Origin: Pseudomonas sp. UBA5706
GTDB taxonomy: Bacteria > Pseudomonadota > Gammaproteobacteria > Pseudomonadales > Pseudomonadaceae
Assembly (NCBI RefSeq): GCF_002419965.1
Contig: NZ_DIHC01000046.1
Span: 524 to 64,523, forward strand
Reading direction: 5' to 3'
Length of the DNA stretch: 64,000 bases
How positions within the stretch are numbered: position 1 is the first letter of the stretch; each line of letters opens with the position of its first letter. The notes below the pieces were generated by a model. It was not told the origin of the DNA. It saw only the letters and a program-made list of their open reading frames with translations, and searched no databases. Of the stretch, positions 24,750-34,028 are shown one piece after another. The translations under genes and the position numbers were made by a program.

Positions 24750-26495
24750 CTATCGCCTGGCCACCTCGGGCACCCGGTCAGGTTGTTTGGCGAACTTCTC
24801 CATCACCGCATAATCACTGAGCCCTTTCTGTGCGTAAGGATCGCCAATCATCCGTGGGCGCGCCTTGAAATCGAGGCTGACGAGGCTTCTTGTCGTGTCC
24901 ATCTCATCAAAGCTCAGGCCGGCCAGTTGCGCCCATGTATGGATCAGGTTCGAGCTGCTGTATGGCCGGTTGTGAATGCTCTCGAAGTTCCAGTCATGGG
25001 TCTCGCGCCATTTCGGCGAGGCATAGGCAATGAACGGCACCGTGTACATCGGGACCGTCGGCTTGGCCTCATTGCGGCCCAGGGTCTCATGGCCGGGCGA
25101 GTCGTACACATCTTCCCCATGATCCGAGAGGTACAACAGGAACCCGTTAGGGTCGGCCTTGCTGTAGGTCTTGATCAGGCTCGATATCACGAAATCGTTA
25201 TAAAGCACGGCATTGTCGTAGCTGTTGTACATTTCCAGCTTGCTGTCACCGATCGCCGGTGGCACGCCCTCGCGCCCGGTAAATTTCTGGTACTGCTCCG
25301 GATACCGATACTGATACGCCATATGCGTGCCCAGCAGATGCACGACGATCAGCTTGCGCGGAGCAGCATCGTTCAGCGCCTTGGCAAACGGTTCCAGCAC
25401 ATCGCCGTCATATTGGCGGGCATTCTGGTTTCGATTGTTGTTCAGGTAGATCTGCTCATCGGCTTGTTCGGAAAACGTGGTCAGCATGGTGTTGCGCTTG
25501 GTCATGGTCTGCTGGTTGGTAATCCAGAAGGTTTTATAACCGGCCTGCTTCATCACGCTGACAATGGACGGGGTCTTCAGGTACAGGTCCGGGTTTTCTT
25601 CATCAGCAAACGTCAGGACCTGCTGCAGCGCTTCAATGGTGTACGGGCGAGGGGTGATGACATTATTGAATACCTGCAGCTGGTCCTTCATGGCGTCCAG
25701 GTTTGGGGTGGTCTGGCGCGGATAGCCATAAAGATGCATGCGCCCCCGATTGGTCGACTCGCCAATGACCAGCACCAGCGTTGTCGGCAGGCCTGCCTGC
25801 TGATCCTTGAGGTTTTTTAGTGGCGGGATGCTGCTGCTGGTGGTGAGCATGTCCTGCATGCCGTCCAACTGCTGGGTGTAACGATGGTAGGCCACCAGCA
25901 TCTGCCAGGGCACGGCAGGTTCGATGCGTGATTCAAAGCCCTCCAGGCCTGCGGCAAGCGTGTCGTTACGCGATATTTGCTTGGCCAGTGGGTAGCCGAT
26001 GATACCGACCAGTAAGGCGGTGGCGACGATCCAGGCGCGACCACGGGGCATGTACACCGGGCGCAGGCGCGTCCAGAGAAAGATCGCGAATGCTGAGTGG
26101 GCGATGAACGCCAGTACGATCCACCAGGCAAAGTATTGAGTCATGTACTCGCCGGCTTCAGAGATGTTCGATTCGAACATGATGAAGATGACGCTTTGCG
26201 AGAATTCCTGCTGATAGATGAAGAAATAGCCCAGGCTGGCCATCGAGCAGGCCCACAAAAGCACCCCGATCACCGCCGCCATGACGCGGGTCCGATTGGG
26301 GAAAATCAGCATCGGCGCCAGCCAGATACCGCTCATCACGAAGGCTTGTCGAAAGCCGGAAAAGCCGGTGATGCCGGTCAGTTGAATCAATAGTTGTGTG
26401 ATGCCGGAAAAGTACCAGAAGAACAGGAAAAGCCAGGCCACGCCGGCCCAATCGAACCCTTTCGGAGTCGAGGTGCTCTGTTTCGTTATTGCCAT
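24750..26495 (-). CDS. cptA: Phosphoethanolamine transferase, CptA/EptC-like
   Basis: A 581-residue inner-membrane enzyme of the EptA/EptC/CptA family, which moves phosphoethanolamine from phosphatidylethanolamine to lipopolysaccharide. About five helices occupy residues 18-200, followed by a periplasmic sulfatase-fold domain. Metal and catalytic residues can be seen: Glu in GESTNRGRMHLYGYP near 245, the nucleophile Thr in RPYTIEAL near 285, and LSDHGED near 455. It resembles core-modifying CptA more than the lipid A enzyme EptA, judged by sequence feel only. A good ribosome site (GGAG) precedes the ATG. No two-component regulator lies beside it. Confidence 0.88.
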   Translation of the reverse strand: MAITKQSTSTPKGFDWAGVAWLFLFFWYFSGITQLLIQLTGITGFSGFRQAFVMSGIWLAPMLIFPNRTRVMAAVIGVLLWACSMASLGYFFIYQQEFSQSVIFIMFESNISEAGEYMTQYFAWWIVLAFIAHSAFAIFLWTRLRPVYMPRGRAWIVATALLVGIIGYPLAKQISRNDTLAAGLEGFESRIEPAVPWQMLVAYHRYTQQLDGMQDMLTTSSSIPPLKNLKDQQAGLPTTLVLVIGESTNRGRMHLYGYPRQTTPNLDAMKDQLQVFNNVITPRPYTIEALQQVLTFADEENPDLYLKTPSIVSVMKQAGYKTFWITNQQTMTKRNTMLTTFSEQADEQIYLNNNRNQNARQYDGDVLEPFAKALNDAAPRKLIVVHLLGTHMAYQYRYPEQYQKFTGREGVPPAIGDSKLEMYNSYDNAVLYNDFVISSLIKTYSKADPNGFLLYLSDHGEDVYDSPGHETLGRNEAKPTVPMYTVPFIAYASPKWRETHDWNFESIHNRPYSSSNLIHTWAQLAGLSFDEMDTTRSLVSLDFKARPRMIGDPYAQKGLSDYAVMEKFAKQPDRVPEVARR

Positions 26496-26824
26496 CAGGC
26501 GCTCCAGCTATGGATCTCACGGGCGGCCCGGTGGCCGCGAGGGGTGCGGTGGAAGGGGTGTGCGGACAGCAGCAGGCCGACAGTCGTTCCGTATACGTTC
26601 ACGAGTATGGAGTCGGGCAAGTGAAAAAAACGTGAGAGGGGCGTTAGCAGAACGTCGAAAGCTCAGGATCGGGATTCGCGGGCGAGCGGAACATTGGTGG
26701 ATGTGTCTGGTCGGACAGAAGACCGTCAAAGCGGGGGATGTAAAAGAAAGGTGTAGTTCAGGAAAGGGTTCACAAGGGCAAGCCGCCGTCGGGCTTGCCT
26801 CAAGTCAGCAAAGCGCGAGAAGGT
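26496..26824. other. 329-base intergenic region, no gene seen
   Basis: Lies between the small coiled-coil gene and the phosphoethanolamine transferase, both on the minus strand. It should hold the promoter of the latter. The stretch ACGTGAGAGGGGCGTTAGC and its surroundings show no recognisable site. Confidence 0.4.
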
Positions 26825-26998
26825 TCAGGCGTGAAGAGCGGCACCGCTGCTGGCGTACTGAACGCGCTGTAGCATGGAGGTCATCTGCGCGACTTTTTTC
26901 TGCAGCTGATCCCTTTCTTCCCTAAGCTGACGCAGCTCATCGCGACGAACGGTAACGTACAGAGTCTGTGGAACGCTTGCCGGTAGTACAGTGCCCAT
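26825..26998 (-). CDS. 57-residue coiled-coil small protein
   Basis: A short gene supported by an excellent ribosome site (GAGGTGA) 4-10 bases before the ATG and by protein-like content. It starts MGTVLPASVPQTLYVTVRRD and continues with an amphipathic, charged helix (DELRQLREERDQLQKKV) that reads as a coiled coil over about residues 20-45. I believe similar short proteins exist in other Pseudomonas, but the function is unknown. It may dimerise or bind a partner through the helix. It is divergent from gnd. Confidence 0.65.
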   Translation of the reverse strand: MGTVLPASVPQTLYVTVRRDELRQLREERDQLQKKVAQMTSMLQRVQYASSGAALHA

Positions 26999-27311
26999 TG
27001 CTCACCTCGCAAATGGCGGATTCAACTTAGTAAGGTTCAAGCAATGACATCATCGCGACCCGACTTGTCCGTGCTCCTACCTTTATCGGCGCGGATTCTG
27101 ATTTCTTTTGCGTAAAAAAGGAACTTTTTTATTTTTTATTGTCGCGAACGTTTCTTGATCGCGAATCCAGGCGTCCTACAACGGCTTTGGCGTCCCCACA
27201 TGAAACTATTTTCACCGGGAAACCTTCGTTTGCCTCCCCGGACTAACCCTACAGGCGGCACTGGGCTATAAAATGGGGCACCCCTGTTTAAGAATTAAGG
27301 AGCACCTCTAC
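26999..27311. other. Divergent promoter region upstream of gnd
   Basis: Contains a very A+T-rich block (about 27105-27140, with AAAAAAGGAACTTTTTT) unusual for this genome, a plausible UP element or H-NS-type binding target. TATAAA at 27267-27272, about 40 bases before the gnd start, is a candidate -10 element. No HexR box was seen. Confidence 0.4.
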
Positions 27312-28289
27312 ATGCAACTCGGGATTGTTGGACTAGGCCGCATGGGCGGCAACATCGCACGTCGACTGATGCTCAATGGCCACACGACCGTGGTCTATGA
27401 TCGCGATGAGCAGTCTCGCACCGTGCTCGCCAACGAAGGTTCGACACCGGCCGACGACCTCAAGTCTCTGGTCGCCGCGCTGGAGAAACCTCGAGCGGTC
27501 TGGGTGATGTTGCCTGCTGGCGCGCCGACCGAGGACACGATCAATGTCCTGGCTGACTTGCTCGATGCCGACGACGTGATCATCGATGGAGGCAACACCT
27601 TCTACAAGGATGACGTGCGTCGCTCCCGCGCGCTCAAGGAAAAGGGCTTGCACTACGTTGATGTCGGTACCTCCGGCGGCGTCTGGGGGCTGGAGCGCGG
27701 TTATTGCATGATGATCGGCGGGGAGTCCGAGGTCGTGAACCGTCTCGATCCGTTGTTCAAGACCCTGGCCCCTGGCATCGGCAACATTCCGCGGACCAAG
27801 GACCGCGCCAAGGATGCCGACCCGCGCGCCGAGCAAGGCTACATCCATGCCGGCCCGCCCGGTGCTGGTCACTTCGTCAAGATGATCCACAATGGCATCG
27901 AATACGGAATGATGCAGGCGTTTGCCGAAGGCTTCGACATCCTCAAGACCAAGAACTCGGAGAACCTGCCCGCCGATCAGCGTTTCGATCTGAACCTGGG
28001 CGATATCGCCGAAGTCTGGCGTCGTGGCAGCGTGGTGTCCTCCTGGCTGCTGGATCTGACCGCAGACGCCCTGGCAACCGACCCGCAACTTCACGCCTAC
28101 TCCGGCTCCGTGGCCGACAGCGGTGAAGGCCGCTGGACCATCGAAGCCGCCATGGAGCAGGCAGTGCCGGTGCCGGTGCTGTCGACTTCTCTGTTTGCCC
28201 GCTTCCGCTCGCGTCAACAAAGCACGTACGGCGACAAGATGCTCTCCGCCATGCGTTTCGGATTTGGTGGTCATAAGGAACCAAAATAA
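27312..28289 (+). CDS. gnd: 6-phosphogluconate dehydrogenase (decarboxylating), short form
   Basis: A 325-residue enzyme that oxidatively decarboxylates 6-phosphogluconate to ribulose 5-phosphate. It has the Rossmann motif GLGRMGGNIARRL at residues 6-18, DGGNTFYKDD near 95, and the substrate-binding GAGHFVKMIHNGIEYG with the catalytic Lys near 190. The length, well below the 470 of E. coli Gnd, places it in the short, often NAD-preferring group. The start at 27312 has AAGGAG upstream; an earlier in-frame start lacks both ribosome site and homology. Its TAA stop shares a base with the zwf ATG, so the two are coupled. Confidence 0.94.
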   Translation: MQLGIVGLGRMGGNIARRLMLNGHTTVVYDRDEQSRTVLANEGSTPADDLKSLVAALEKPRAVWVMLPAGAPTEDTINVLADLLDADDVIIDGGNTFYKDDVRRSRALKEKGLHYVDVGTSGGVWGLERGYCMMIGGESEVVNRLDPLFKTLAPGIGNIPRTKDRAKDADPRAEQGYIHAGPPGAGHFVKMIHNGIEYGMMQAFAEGFDILKTKNSENLPADQRFDLNLGDIAEVWRRGSVVSSWLLDLTADALATDPQLHAYSGSVADSGEGRWTIEAAMEQAVPVPVLSTSLFARFRSRQQSTYGDKMLSAMRFGFGGHKEPK

Positions 28290-29812
28290 TGGGTTTGACC
28301 CAAAGCAAGCAAAAGGCCCCGGTCGCTCCGGCGACCACGCTGTTCCTGTTCGGCGCTCACGGCGATCTGGTCAAGCGGCTGTTGATGCCGGCCCTCTACA
28401 ACCTGTTCCGTGACGGACTGGTGGGTGAGGACCTGCACATCGTTGGCGTCGATCACAACACCGTCAGCGATGCCGACTTCGCCGGTAAACTCGAGGATTT
28501 CATTCGCCAGGAGGCGGCCAGCAAGGTCACCGAAGGCGGCAAGGAGCCTCTGGACCCGGCGTTGTGGAGCAGCCTGGCCAAGCGCATCACCTACATCACG
28601 GGTGACTTTCTCGATGATGGCACTTACACGGCCATCGATGAGAAGATCAAGAGCACCGGCACTAAAAACGCCGTGTTCTACCTGGCGACCGCGCCGCGCT
28701 TCTTCAGTGAAGTGACTCAGCGTCTGGGTTCGTCGGGCCTGATGGGTGAAGGCGACGATCATTTCCGCCGCGTGGTGATCGAAAAGCCCTTTGGCCATGA
28801 CTTGCCCAGTGCGGTCGAGCTGAACAGCTGCTTGCTGAAGGTCATGTCCGAAAAGCAGATCTACCGGATTGACCATTATCTGGGCAAGGAAACGGTGCAG
28901 AACATTCTGGTCAGCCGTTTCTCCAACGGCTTGTTCGAGTCGTTCTGGAACAATCACTACATCGATCACGTGCAGATCACTGCTTCGGAAACCGTGGGCG
29001 TCGAAACCCGCGGCAGCTTCTATGAGACCACCGGCGCATTGCGTGACATGGTGCCTAATCATCTGTTCCAGTTGCTGGCGATGGTTGCCATGGAACCTCC
29101 CGCAGCCTTCGGTGCCGACGCGGTGCGCGGTGAAAAGGCCAAGGTCATCGGTGCCATTCGGCCCTGGTCGGAGATGGAGGCCCTGGCCAATTCGGTGCGC
29201 GGCCAGTACACCGAAAGCAACATCGGTGGCAAAAGCGTGCCGGGTTATCGTCAAGAGGATCGGGTCGCGCCGGACAGCACGACAGAGACCTACGTCGCGC
29301 TCAAGGTCATGGTCGATAACTGGCGTTGGGTCGGTGTTCCGTTTTATCTGCGCACCGGCAAACGCATGAGCGTGCGTGACACCGAGATCGCAATCTGCTT
29401 CAAGCCTGCGCCCTATGCGCAGTTCCGTGATACCGAGGTCGACCGGGTTAAGCCTAACTTCCTCAAGATCCAGATTCAGCCGGACGAGGGCATGTGGTTT
29501 GACCTGCAAGCCAAAAAGCCCGGGCCAACGCTGGACATGCAAACCATCGAGATGGGTTTTGCCTACAAGGATTTCTTCGAAATGCAGCCTTCGACCGGGT
29601 ATGAAACCCTGATTTATGATTGCCTTATCGGGGACCAGACCTTGTTTCAGCGCGCCGATAACATCGAAAACGGCTGGCGTGCGGTGCAGCCGTTCATCGA
29701 TGCCTGGGCCAAGGATCCTCACGTGGAAACCTACCAGGCGGGCGAGGACGGGCCTGCGGCCGCCGACGAACTGCTGGTCCGCGACGGCCATAGCTGGCAA
29801 CCCCTGGGATGA
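28289..29812 (+). CDS. zwf: Glucose-6-phosphate 1-dehydrogenase
   Basis: A 507-residue enzyme that oxidises glucose 6-phosphate to 6-phosphogluconolactone while reducing NADP or NAD. Landmarks are the nucleotide loop GAHGDLVKRLL near residues 17-27, EKPFGHD near 167 and the active-site signature RIDHYLGKE near 193. Length is typical. Pseudomonas usually carries several zwf paralogues. This copy sits with gnd and not with edd/glk or hexR, so it is probably the copy tied to the oxidative pentose phosphate branch. It overlaps both neighbours by one to four bases. Confidence 0.95.
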   Translation: MGLTQSKQKAPVAPATTLFLFGAHGDLVKRLLMPALYNLFRDGLVGEDLHIVGVDHNTVSDADFAGKLEDFIRQEAASKVTEGGKEPLDPALWSSLAKRITYITGDFLDDGTYTAIDEKIKSTGTKNAVFYLATAPRFFSEVTQRLGSSGLMGEGDDHFRRVVIEKPFGHDLPSAVELNSCLLKVMSEKQIYRIDHYLGKETVQNILVSRFSNGLFESFWNNHYIDHVQITASETVGVETRGSFYETTGALRDMVPNHLFQLLAMVAMEPPAAFGADAVRGEKAKVIGAIRPWSEMEALANSVRGQYTESNIGGKSVPGYRQEDRVAPDSTTETYVALKVMVDNWRWVGVPFYLRTGKRMSVRDTEIAICFKPAPYAQFRDTEVDRVKPNFLKIQIQPDEGMWFDLQAKKPGPTLDMQTIEMGFAYKDFFEMQPSTGYETLIYDCLIGDQTLFQRADNIENGWRAVQPFIDAWAKDPHVETYQAGEDGPAAADELLVRDGHSWQPLG

Positions 29813-30627
29813 GCGACTCTGCGCAGCCTCTCATCCGTTTCATGTTGTCCGATATCGATGGCACGTTGTTGCACTCCGATCACAGCTTGAGCCAAGCCAA
29901 TATTGATGCCGTGCGCAGGTTGCATGAGGCCGGGATTCATTTCTCGGTCGCCAGCAGTCGACCACCGCGTGCCATGCGTCAGCAGATCGCGGCGCTGGGT
30001 ATCGATGTGCCGACGGTGGCGTTCAATGGCGCCAACATCATCAATCCGGATGGCAGCTTGCTCAAGGCTCACCGGATCGCGGCCGCGGCGGCGCGCACCA
30101 GCCTTGAGCTATTCGCTGGCCAGAAGGTGGCGGTGTGGGTGTTCGCCGACGATCAGTGGCTGCTGCTCGACCCGCAAGGGGATTACGTCGAGCACGAGCG
30201 CAACACGCTGGGTTACGACTTCGTTCAGGTCGATCATTTCGACGACTACATTGATCGGATCGACAAGATCGTTGCCGCGAGCAAGGATTTCGAATTGCTC
30301 AAGCGACTGGAAACCCAGCTCAATCCGTTGATTGCCGAGACCGCGCTGGCGGCCCGTTCGCAATCTTACTACCTGGACGTCACGGCCCTGGATGCCAACA
30401 AGGGCACAGCACTGCAAACCCTGGCTGAAACGTTGGGCGTGCCGCTGGCTCAAACGGCAGCCATCGGCGACGCTGGCAACGACGTGGCGATGTTCCTGCG
30501 TGCGGGTTTGTCGATCGCGATGGGCCAGGCGGAGACCGGGGTCAAGACTCACGCCCATTACGTGACTGACAGCAATGAGGAGGACGGGGTGGCGAAAGCC
30601 ATCGAACGTTACATTCTGCCGCGTTGA
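29809..30627 (+). CDS. HAD superfamily Cof-type sugar phosphatase
   Basis: A 272-residue phosphatase of the HAD superfamily, Cof subfamily, with a C2 cap. Motif I is LSDIDGTLL near residue 14, containing the Asp nucleophile and the second acid; motif IV is GDAGNDVAMF near 222, and a Lys (NKGTAL) near 197 provides motif III. Cof proteins dephosphorylate sugar phosphates and flavin or PLP compounds; the operon suggests a hexose or pentose phosphate, which is inference. Its ATG overlaps the zwf stop (ATGA), and it is followed by the GH15 gene 81 bases later. Confidence 0.9.
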   Translation: MSDSAQPLIRFMLSDIDGTLLHSDHSLSQANIDAVRRLHEAGIHFSVASSRPPRAMRQQIAALGIDVPTVAFNGANIINPDGSLLKAHRIAAAAARTSLELFAGQKVAVWVFADDQWLLLDPQGDYVEHERNTLGYDFVQVDHFDDYIDRIDKIVAASKDFELLKRLETQLNPLIAETALAARSQSYYLDVTALDANKGTALQTLAETLGVPLAQTAAIGDAGNDVAMFLRAGLSIAMGQAETGVKTHAHYVTDSNEEDGVAKAIERYILPR

Positions 30628-30708
30628 ATGCGCGGCGCCTTCTGCGCGGCTTGGTCAGCCGGGCTTGCGCAGGCGATTGTGTTGTACACCAAGAGGGAAC
30701 ACTGCCCC

Positions 30709-32508
30709 ATGGCTGTATTGATCGAAGATTACGCGCTGCTTGGCAATTGCCGTACTGCGGCGCTGGTGGCCCGCGATGGGTCGCTGGACTGGTTATGTTT
30801 CCCGCGTTTTGACGCACCTGCCTGCTTCTCCGCGCTGCTGGGCGACAGTGATAACGGTCGCTGGAAAATCGCCCCCACCGATGGCAAATGCCAATCCCGG
30901 CGCAGTTATCGCGACGGCACGCTGATTCTGGAGACGCTGTTCAACACCGACTCCGGTTCCGCCATGCTGGTGGATTTCATGCCCATGGCAGAAGACAGTA
31001 GCGTGGTGCGGGCGGTAATCGGACTGGAAGGGCGCGTCGATTTCGCCATGGATCTGGCGATTCGCTTCGACTACGGCAGCACCGTGCCTTGGGTCGAGAA
31101 GCGCGAGCCACATACCCTGACTGCCGTGGCGGGCCCGGACATGTTGGTGCTGCGCACCCCTTCCGAATTGCATCCACTGGATCATCACACCGAAAGCGAG
31201 TTTACGGTCGAGGCCGGACAGCGGCTGGGCTTCGCATTGAGTTGGCAAGCGTCTCACGAGCCGGTCCGCCAGGCCTTCGACATTGCAGCAGCGCTGGCAC
31301 AAACCGAGGGTTTCTGGCTGGAGTTTTCCGGTCGCTGCCCCGATGTCGGGCCGTGGACGGCTCAGGTCAAGCGCTCGTTGATTACCCTCAAGGCCATGAC
31401 CTATGCGCCCACGGGAGGCATCGTGGCGGCAGTAACCACATCGTTGCCCGAGCAGTTAGGGGGCGAACGCAATTGGGACTACCGCTTCTGCTGGTTGCGT
31501 GACGCGACCATGACACTGTTGGCGTTCATGAACCTGGGGTACTACGAAGAAGCGACGGCCTGGCGCAATTGGTTATTGCGTTCGGTGGCCGGCAACCCCG
31601 AGCAGATCCAGATCATGTATGGCTTGGGCGGTGAGCGGCGCCTGCCAGAATATCAACTGCCCTGGCTCAGCGGCTACGAGAACTCCCGTCCGGTCCGCAT
31701 CGGCAATGGTGCCGCGACCCAGACCCAACTGGATGTCTATGGCGAGGTGGCTGATGCCATGACGCAGGCCTTCAAAAGCGGTCTGCCCCGGTTGCCGCGC
31801 AGCACGCAGATCCAGAAAGTGATCATGCCGTTCCTGGAACAGGTATGGCATCTGCCGGATGCAGGCATCTGGGAGATCCGCTCCGAGCCTCGGCACTTCA
31901 CGCACTCGAAGGTCATGGCCTGGGTATCGTTCGATCGAAATGCTGCCGTGCTGACGCAAAGTGATGACGCGCAGGATCGCGAGCGTGGTCGGCATTACCG
32001 GCTTATCGCCGACGAAATCCATGCCGATGTGTGCACCAACGGCTACAACGCCGACCTGGGTAGCTTCGTGCAGACCTACGGCGGCAGTGAGCTGGACGCC
32101 AGTCTGCTGCAGATTGCACTGACCGGGTTCCTGCCGGTGGACGACCCGCGTGTCACAGGCACGGTGACGCAGATCGAGAAGGCGCTGATGCAAGACGGTC
32201 TGCTGTTGCGCTATGACGGCGAGCGCAGTGCTGATGGCGTGTCCGGCAGCGAAGGCACTTTCCTCGTCTGTTCATTCTGGCTGGCCGACGTCTACGTCTT
32301 GCAGGGACGGGAGCAGGAGGCCAGCGACCTGTTCGAGCGACTCTGCGGATTATGCAATGACGTTGGCTTGCTCGCCGAGCAATATGACCCGCGGGCAGGG
32401 CGCATGCTCGGGAACTTCCCCCAAGCGTTCAGTCATATCGGCATCATCAACACTGCGTTGAACCTGCATCGCGTTGTATGTCCAGTGAAAACTCGGGCGT
32501 CAGCTTAG
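30709..32508 (+). CDS. Glycoside hydrolase family 15 (glucoamylase/trehalase-like)
   Basis: A 599-residue cytoplasmic GH15 protein of the glucoamylase/trehalase group, made of an N-terminal beta-sandwich (about 1-230) and an (alpha/alpha)6 barrel. Barrel landmarks are NWDYRFCWLRDATMTL near 265, EIRSEPRHFTHSKVMAW near 390 with a catalytic Glu candidate, and SEGTFLVCSFWLADVY near 515. No signal peptide is present. It may release glucose from maltodextrin or hydrolyse trehalose; the sequence alone does not decide. I chose the start at 30709 because GAGGGA precedes it. It closes the gnd-zwf-HAD operon and so links glucan breakdown to glucose-6-phosphate oxidation. Confidence 0.9.
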   Translation: MAVLIEDYALLGNCRTAALVARDGSLDWLCFPRFDAPACFSALLGDSDNGRWKIAPTDGKCQSRRSYRDGTLILETLFNTDSGSAMLVDFMPMAEDSSVVRAVIGLEGRVDFAMDLAIRFDYGSTVPWVEKREPHTLTAVAGPDMLVLRTPSELHPLDHHTESEFTVEAGQRLGFALSWQASHEPVRQAFDIAAALAQTEGFWLEFSGRCPDVGPWTAQVKRSLITLKAMTYAPTGGIVAAVTTSLPEQLGGERNWDYRFCWLRDATMTLLAFMNLGYYEEATAWRNWLLRSVAGNPEQIQIMYGLGGERRLPEYQLPWLSGYENSRPVRIGNGAATQTQLDVYGEVADAMTQAFKSGLPRLPRSTQIQKVIMPFLEQVWHLPDAGIWEIRSEPRHFTHSKVMAWVSFDRNAAVLTQSDDAQDRERGRHYRLIADEIHADVCTNGYNADLGSFVQTYGGSELDASLLQIALTGFLPVDDPRVTGTVTQIEKALMQDGLLLRYDGERSADGVSGSEGTFLVCSFWLADVYVLQGREQEASDLFERLCGLCNDVGLLAEQYDPRAGRMLGNFPQAFSHIGIINTALNLHRVVCPVKTRASA

Positions 32509-32663
32509 GGCGCCGTGGTTGGCCTGATTCAGGAGTGGGTCAACGCACTTGATATTGCGCATGGCGGGGGCGAGACGCCGCGCCCCTGTGCAGTCAAGCG
32601 GCAATGCTTTATGGCGATGACCGGTGTCTTAAACGTTTAGGCTATAGCGCAGTGGCAGCTAGC

Positions 32664-33017
32664 ATGTACCCGATCGAATGTCAGTCCGTTTCGCCCGACG
32701 GTATGTACCGCATAGAGGTACGGCTTTGGGAGCCGCGCCATTCCTTGTGGGTCTGTTCCCCGCAGATCGTCAATGCTCGAGAAGGTGATCTGCTTTTTGC
32801 GTTCGAGGACACATCATGGTCTTCGGACCGATCCGTCTGGTTGACGAGCACGGTGGTAGAACTGCTGCTGCGCAAATACCCGGGAAGCAGAACCGGCCAA
32901 GGCGTGCATGTGCTTGTGGATTGTGTACGTCTCACTGCTCGGTGGAACGGCGGGCCGCAGATCGAGTTAATGCAGCTCGAACAAGCGCTTGACGCAGCTT
33001 TCAGCGACATTGGGTGA
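32664..33017 (+). CDS. Hypothetical protein
   Basis: A 117-residue soluble protein beginning MYPIECQSVSPDGMYRIEVR. It alternates strands and charged turns, with WVCSPQIVN, WSSDRSVWL and ELLLRKYPGS, and has no signal peptide or membrane segment. The composition is protein-like and I recall similar hypotheticals in Pseudomonas, but I can assign no function. The frame is open to 32604, and neither start has a strong ribosome site; 32664 was chosen because the conserved-looking part begins there. Confidence 0.6.
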   Translation: MYPIECQSVSPDGMYRIEVRLWEPRHSLWVCSPQIVNAREGDLLFAFEDTSWSSDRSVWLTSTVVELLLRKYPGSRTGQGVHVLVDCVRLTARWNGGPQIELMQLEQALDAAFSDIG

Positions 33018-33116
33018 AAGCGGCGGGCGGCGAACGAGCCTGTCGCGCTGAGCGCGCCTGAGTGTTGAACGGAGGGAGTGGTTGACCGTCCCCGGACTGC
33101 TTTGCTCGCCTCTCCC

Positions 33117-33275
33117 TTAACGGGTGCAGCGCGGTGCCAGCCGATCACGTCGAAGGTTTGGCACTAGGCCCTCACGCGGCACTGCCAGCCTGTGCAAAAG
33201 GCCGTGTACGACGTCGTTTTCGATCATCCTGCCGGCGAGGCTGCCGCTGTAGCGCTCACCGCGCACCCAATACAT
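33117..33275 (-). CDS. Possible 52-residue protein
   Basis: A short frame starting at ATG 33275 with AAGG about 7 bases upstream, beginning MYWVRGERYSGSLAGRMIEN and rich in Arg and Leu. A TTG start at 33299 is also open. It lies between a hypothetical gene and alkB, in a stretch with no other coding candidate. I do not recognise it, and it could be noise or a fragment. Confidence 0.3.
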   Translation of the reverse strand: MYWVRGERYSGSLAGRMIENDVVHGLLHRLAVPREGLVPNLRRDRLAPRCTR

Positions 33276-33333
33276 CCGCAGGCCTTGTACGTCTGCCAAA
33301 TCAGGCTGGGCGATGTGAAATAAGTCCGGCGAC

Positions 33334-34014
33334 TCAACGCGCCTTGCGAAACGTGAAATTGATCCGCTGCTCGCCCAGCAGCGGGTGCTCGGCCTGTTTG
33401 ATCGGCATTACGCCGTGGAAACGCAGTCGGTCTTCGCCACCCCAAACCACTACATCGCCATGAAAGAGCGGTACGCGCTCGGCGGCGTCGCCACGGGCGT
33501 GACCACCGAAAAGGAACATCGCCCCAATGCCCAACGACACCGAGACCACCGGCCATTGAAGGCCGCGCTCATCCTTGTCCTGATGCAGGGACATTTTTGC
33601 CCCGGGAATATAACGGTTGATCAGGCAGGCATCAGGCATGAAACCCGCAAACCCGGCTGCGTCGGCTGCATCCTGCGCAAGCTCCAGGAATATTTCAGGC
33701 ATTGCCGGCCACGGCTGCCCGCTCTGAGGATCGATGCGCGAGTATTTATAACCCTGACGATCGGTGGTCCAGCCGAACTCGCCGCAGCTGCTCAACGCAA
33801 CCGACATGGTGTGACCGCCGGGAGTGACCATGTTGCGAAAAGGCGACTGAACGAGAATAGCTTCAAGGGCTGGCAGCAAGTGCTCAACCCTGGGTAATGC
33901 AAAGCCGCGAAAGACCAATGACCGAGGGCCAATGCGTTGGGTGGCCGGCGACTGCGGCGCGTCGTCGGCAAACAGGTCGAGGGTGGCGGGGGTTGTGCCC
34001 TTGCGTTGCATCAT
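33334..34014 (-). CDS. alkB: AlkB alpha-ketoglutarate-dependent DNA repair dioxygenase
   Basis: A 226-residue Fe(II)/2-oxoglutarate dioxygenase that directly reverses N-alkyl base damage such as 1-methyladenine. The iron ligands HxD...H are visible in LHQDKDE and RFHGVMP, and the 2-oxoglutarate-binding Arg pair in RINFTFRKAR closes the protein. NRYIPGAKM and WTTDRQGYKYSR match AlkB substrate-lid regions. Length is normal. Two adjacent ATG codons occur at the start, with CGGAG upstream. It is next to a 59-residue gene on the same strand, 14 bases upstream, and probably cotranscribed with it. Confidence 0.93.
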   Translation of the reverse strand: MMQRKGTTPATLDLFADDAPQSPATQRIGPRSLVFRGFALPRVEHLLPALEAILVQSPFRNMVTPGGHTMSVALSSCGEFGWTTDRQGYKYSRIDPQSGQPWPAMPEIFLELAQDAADAAGFAGFMPDACLINRYIPGAKMSLHQDKDERGLQWPVVSVSLGIGAMFLFGGHARGDAAERVPLFHGDVVVWGGEDRLRFHGVMPIKQAEHPLLGEQRINFTFRKAR

Positions 34015-34028
34015 CGCGGCGGCTCCGG

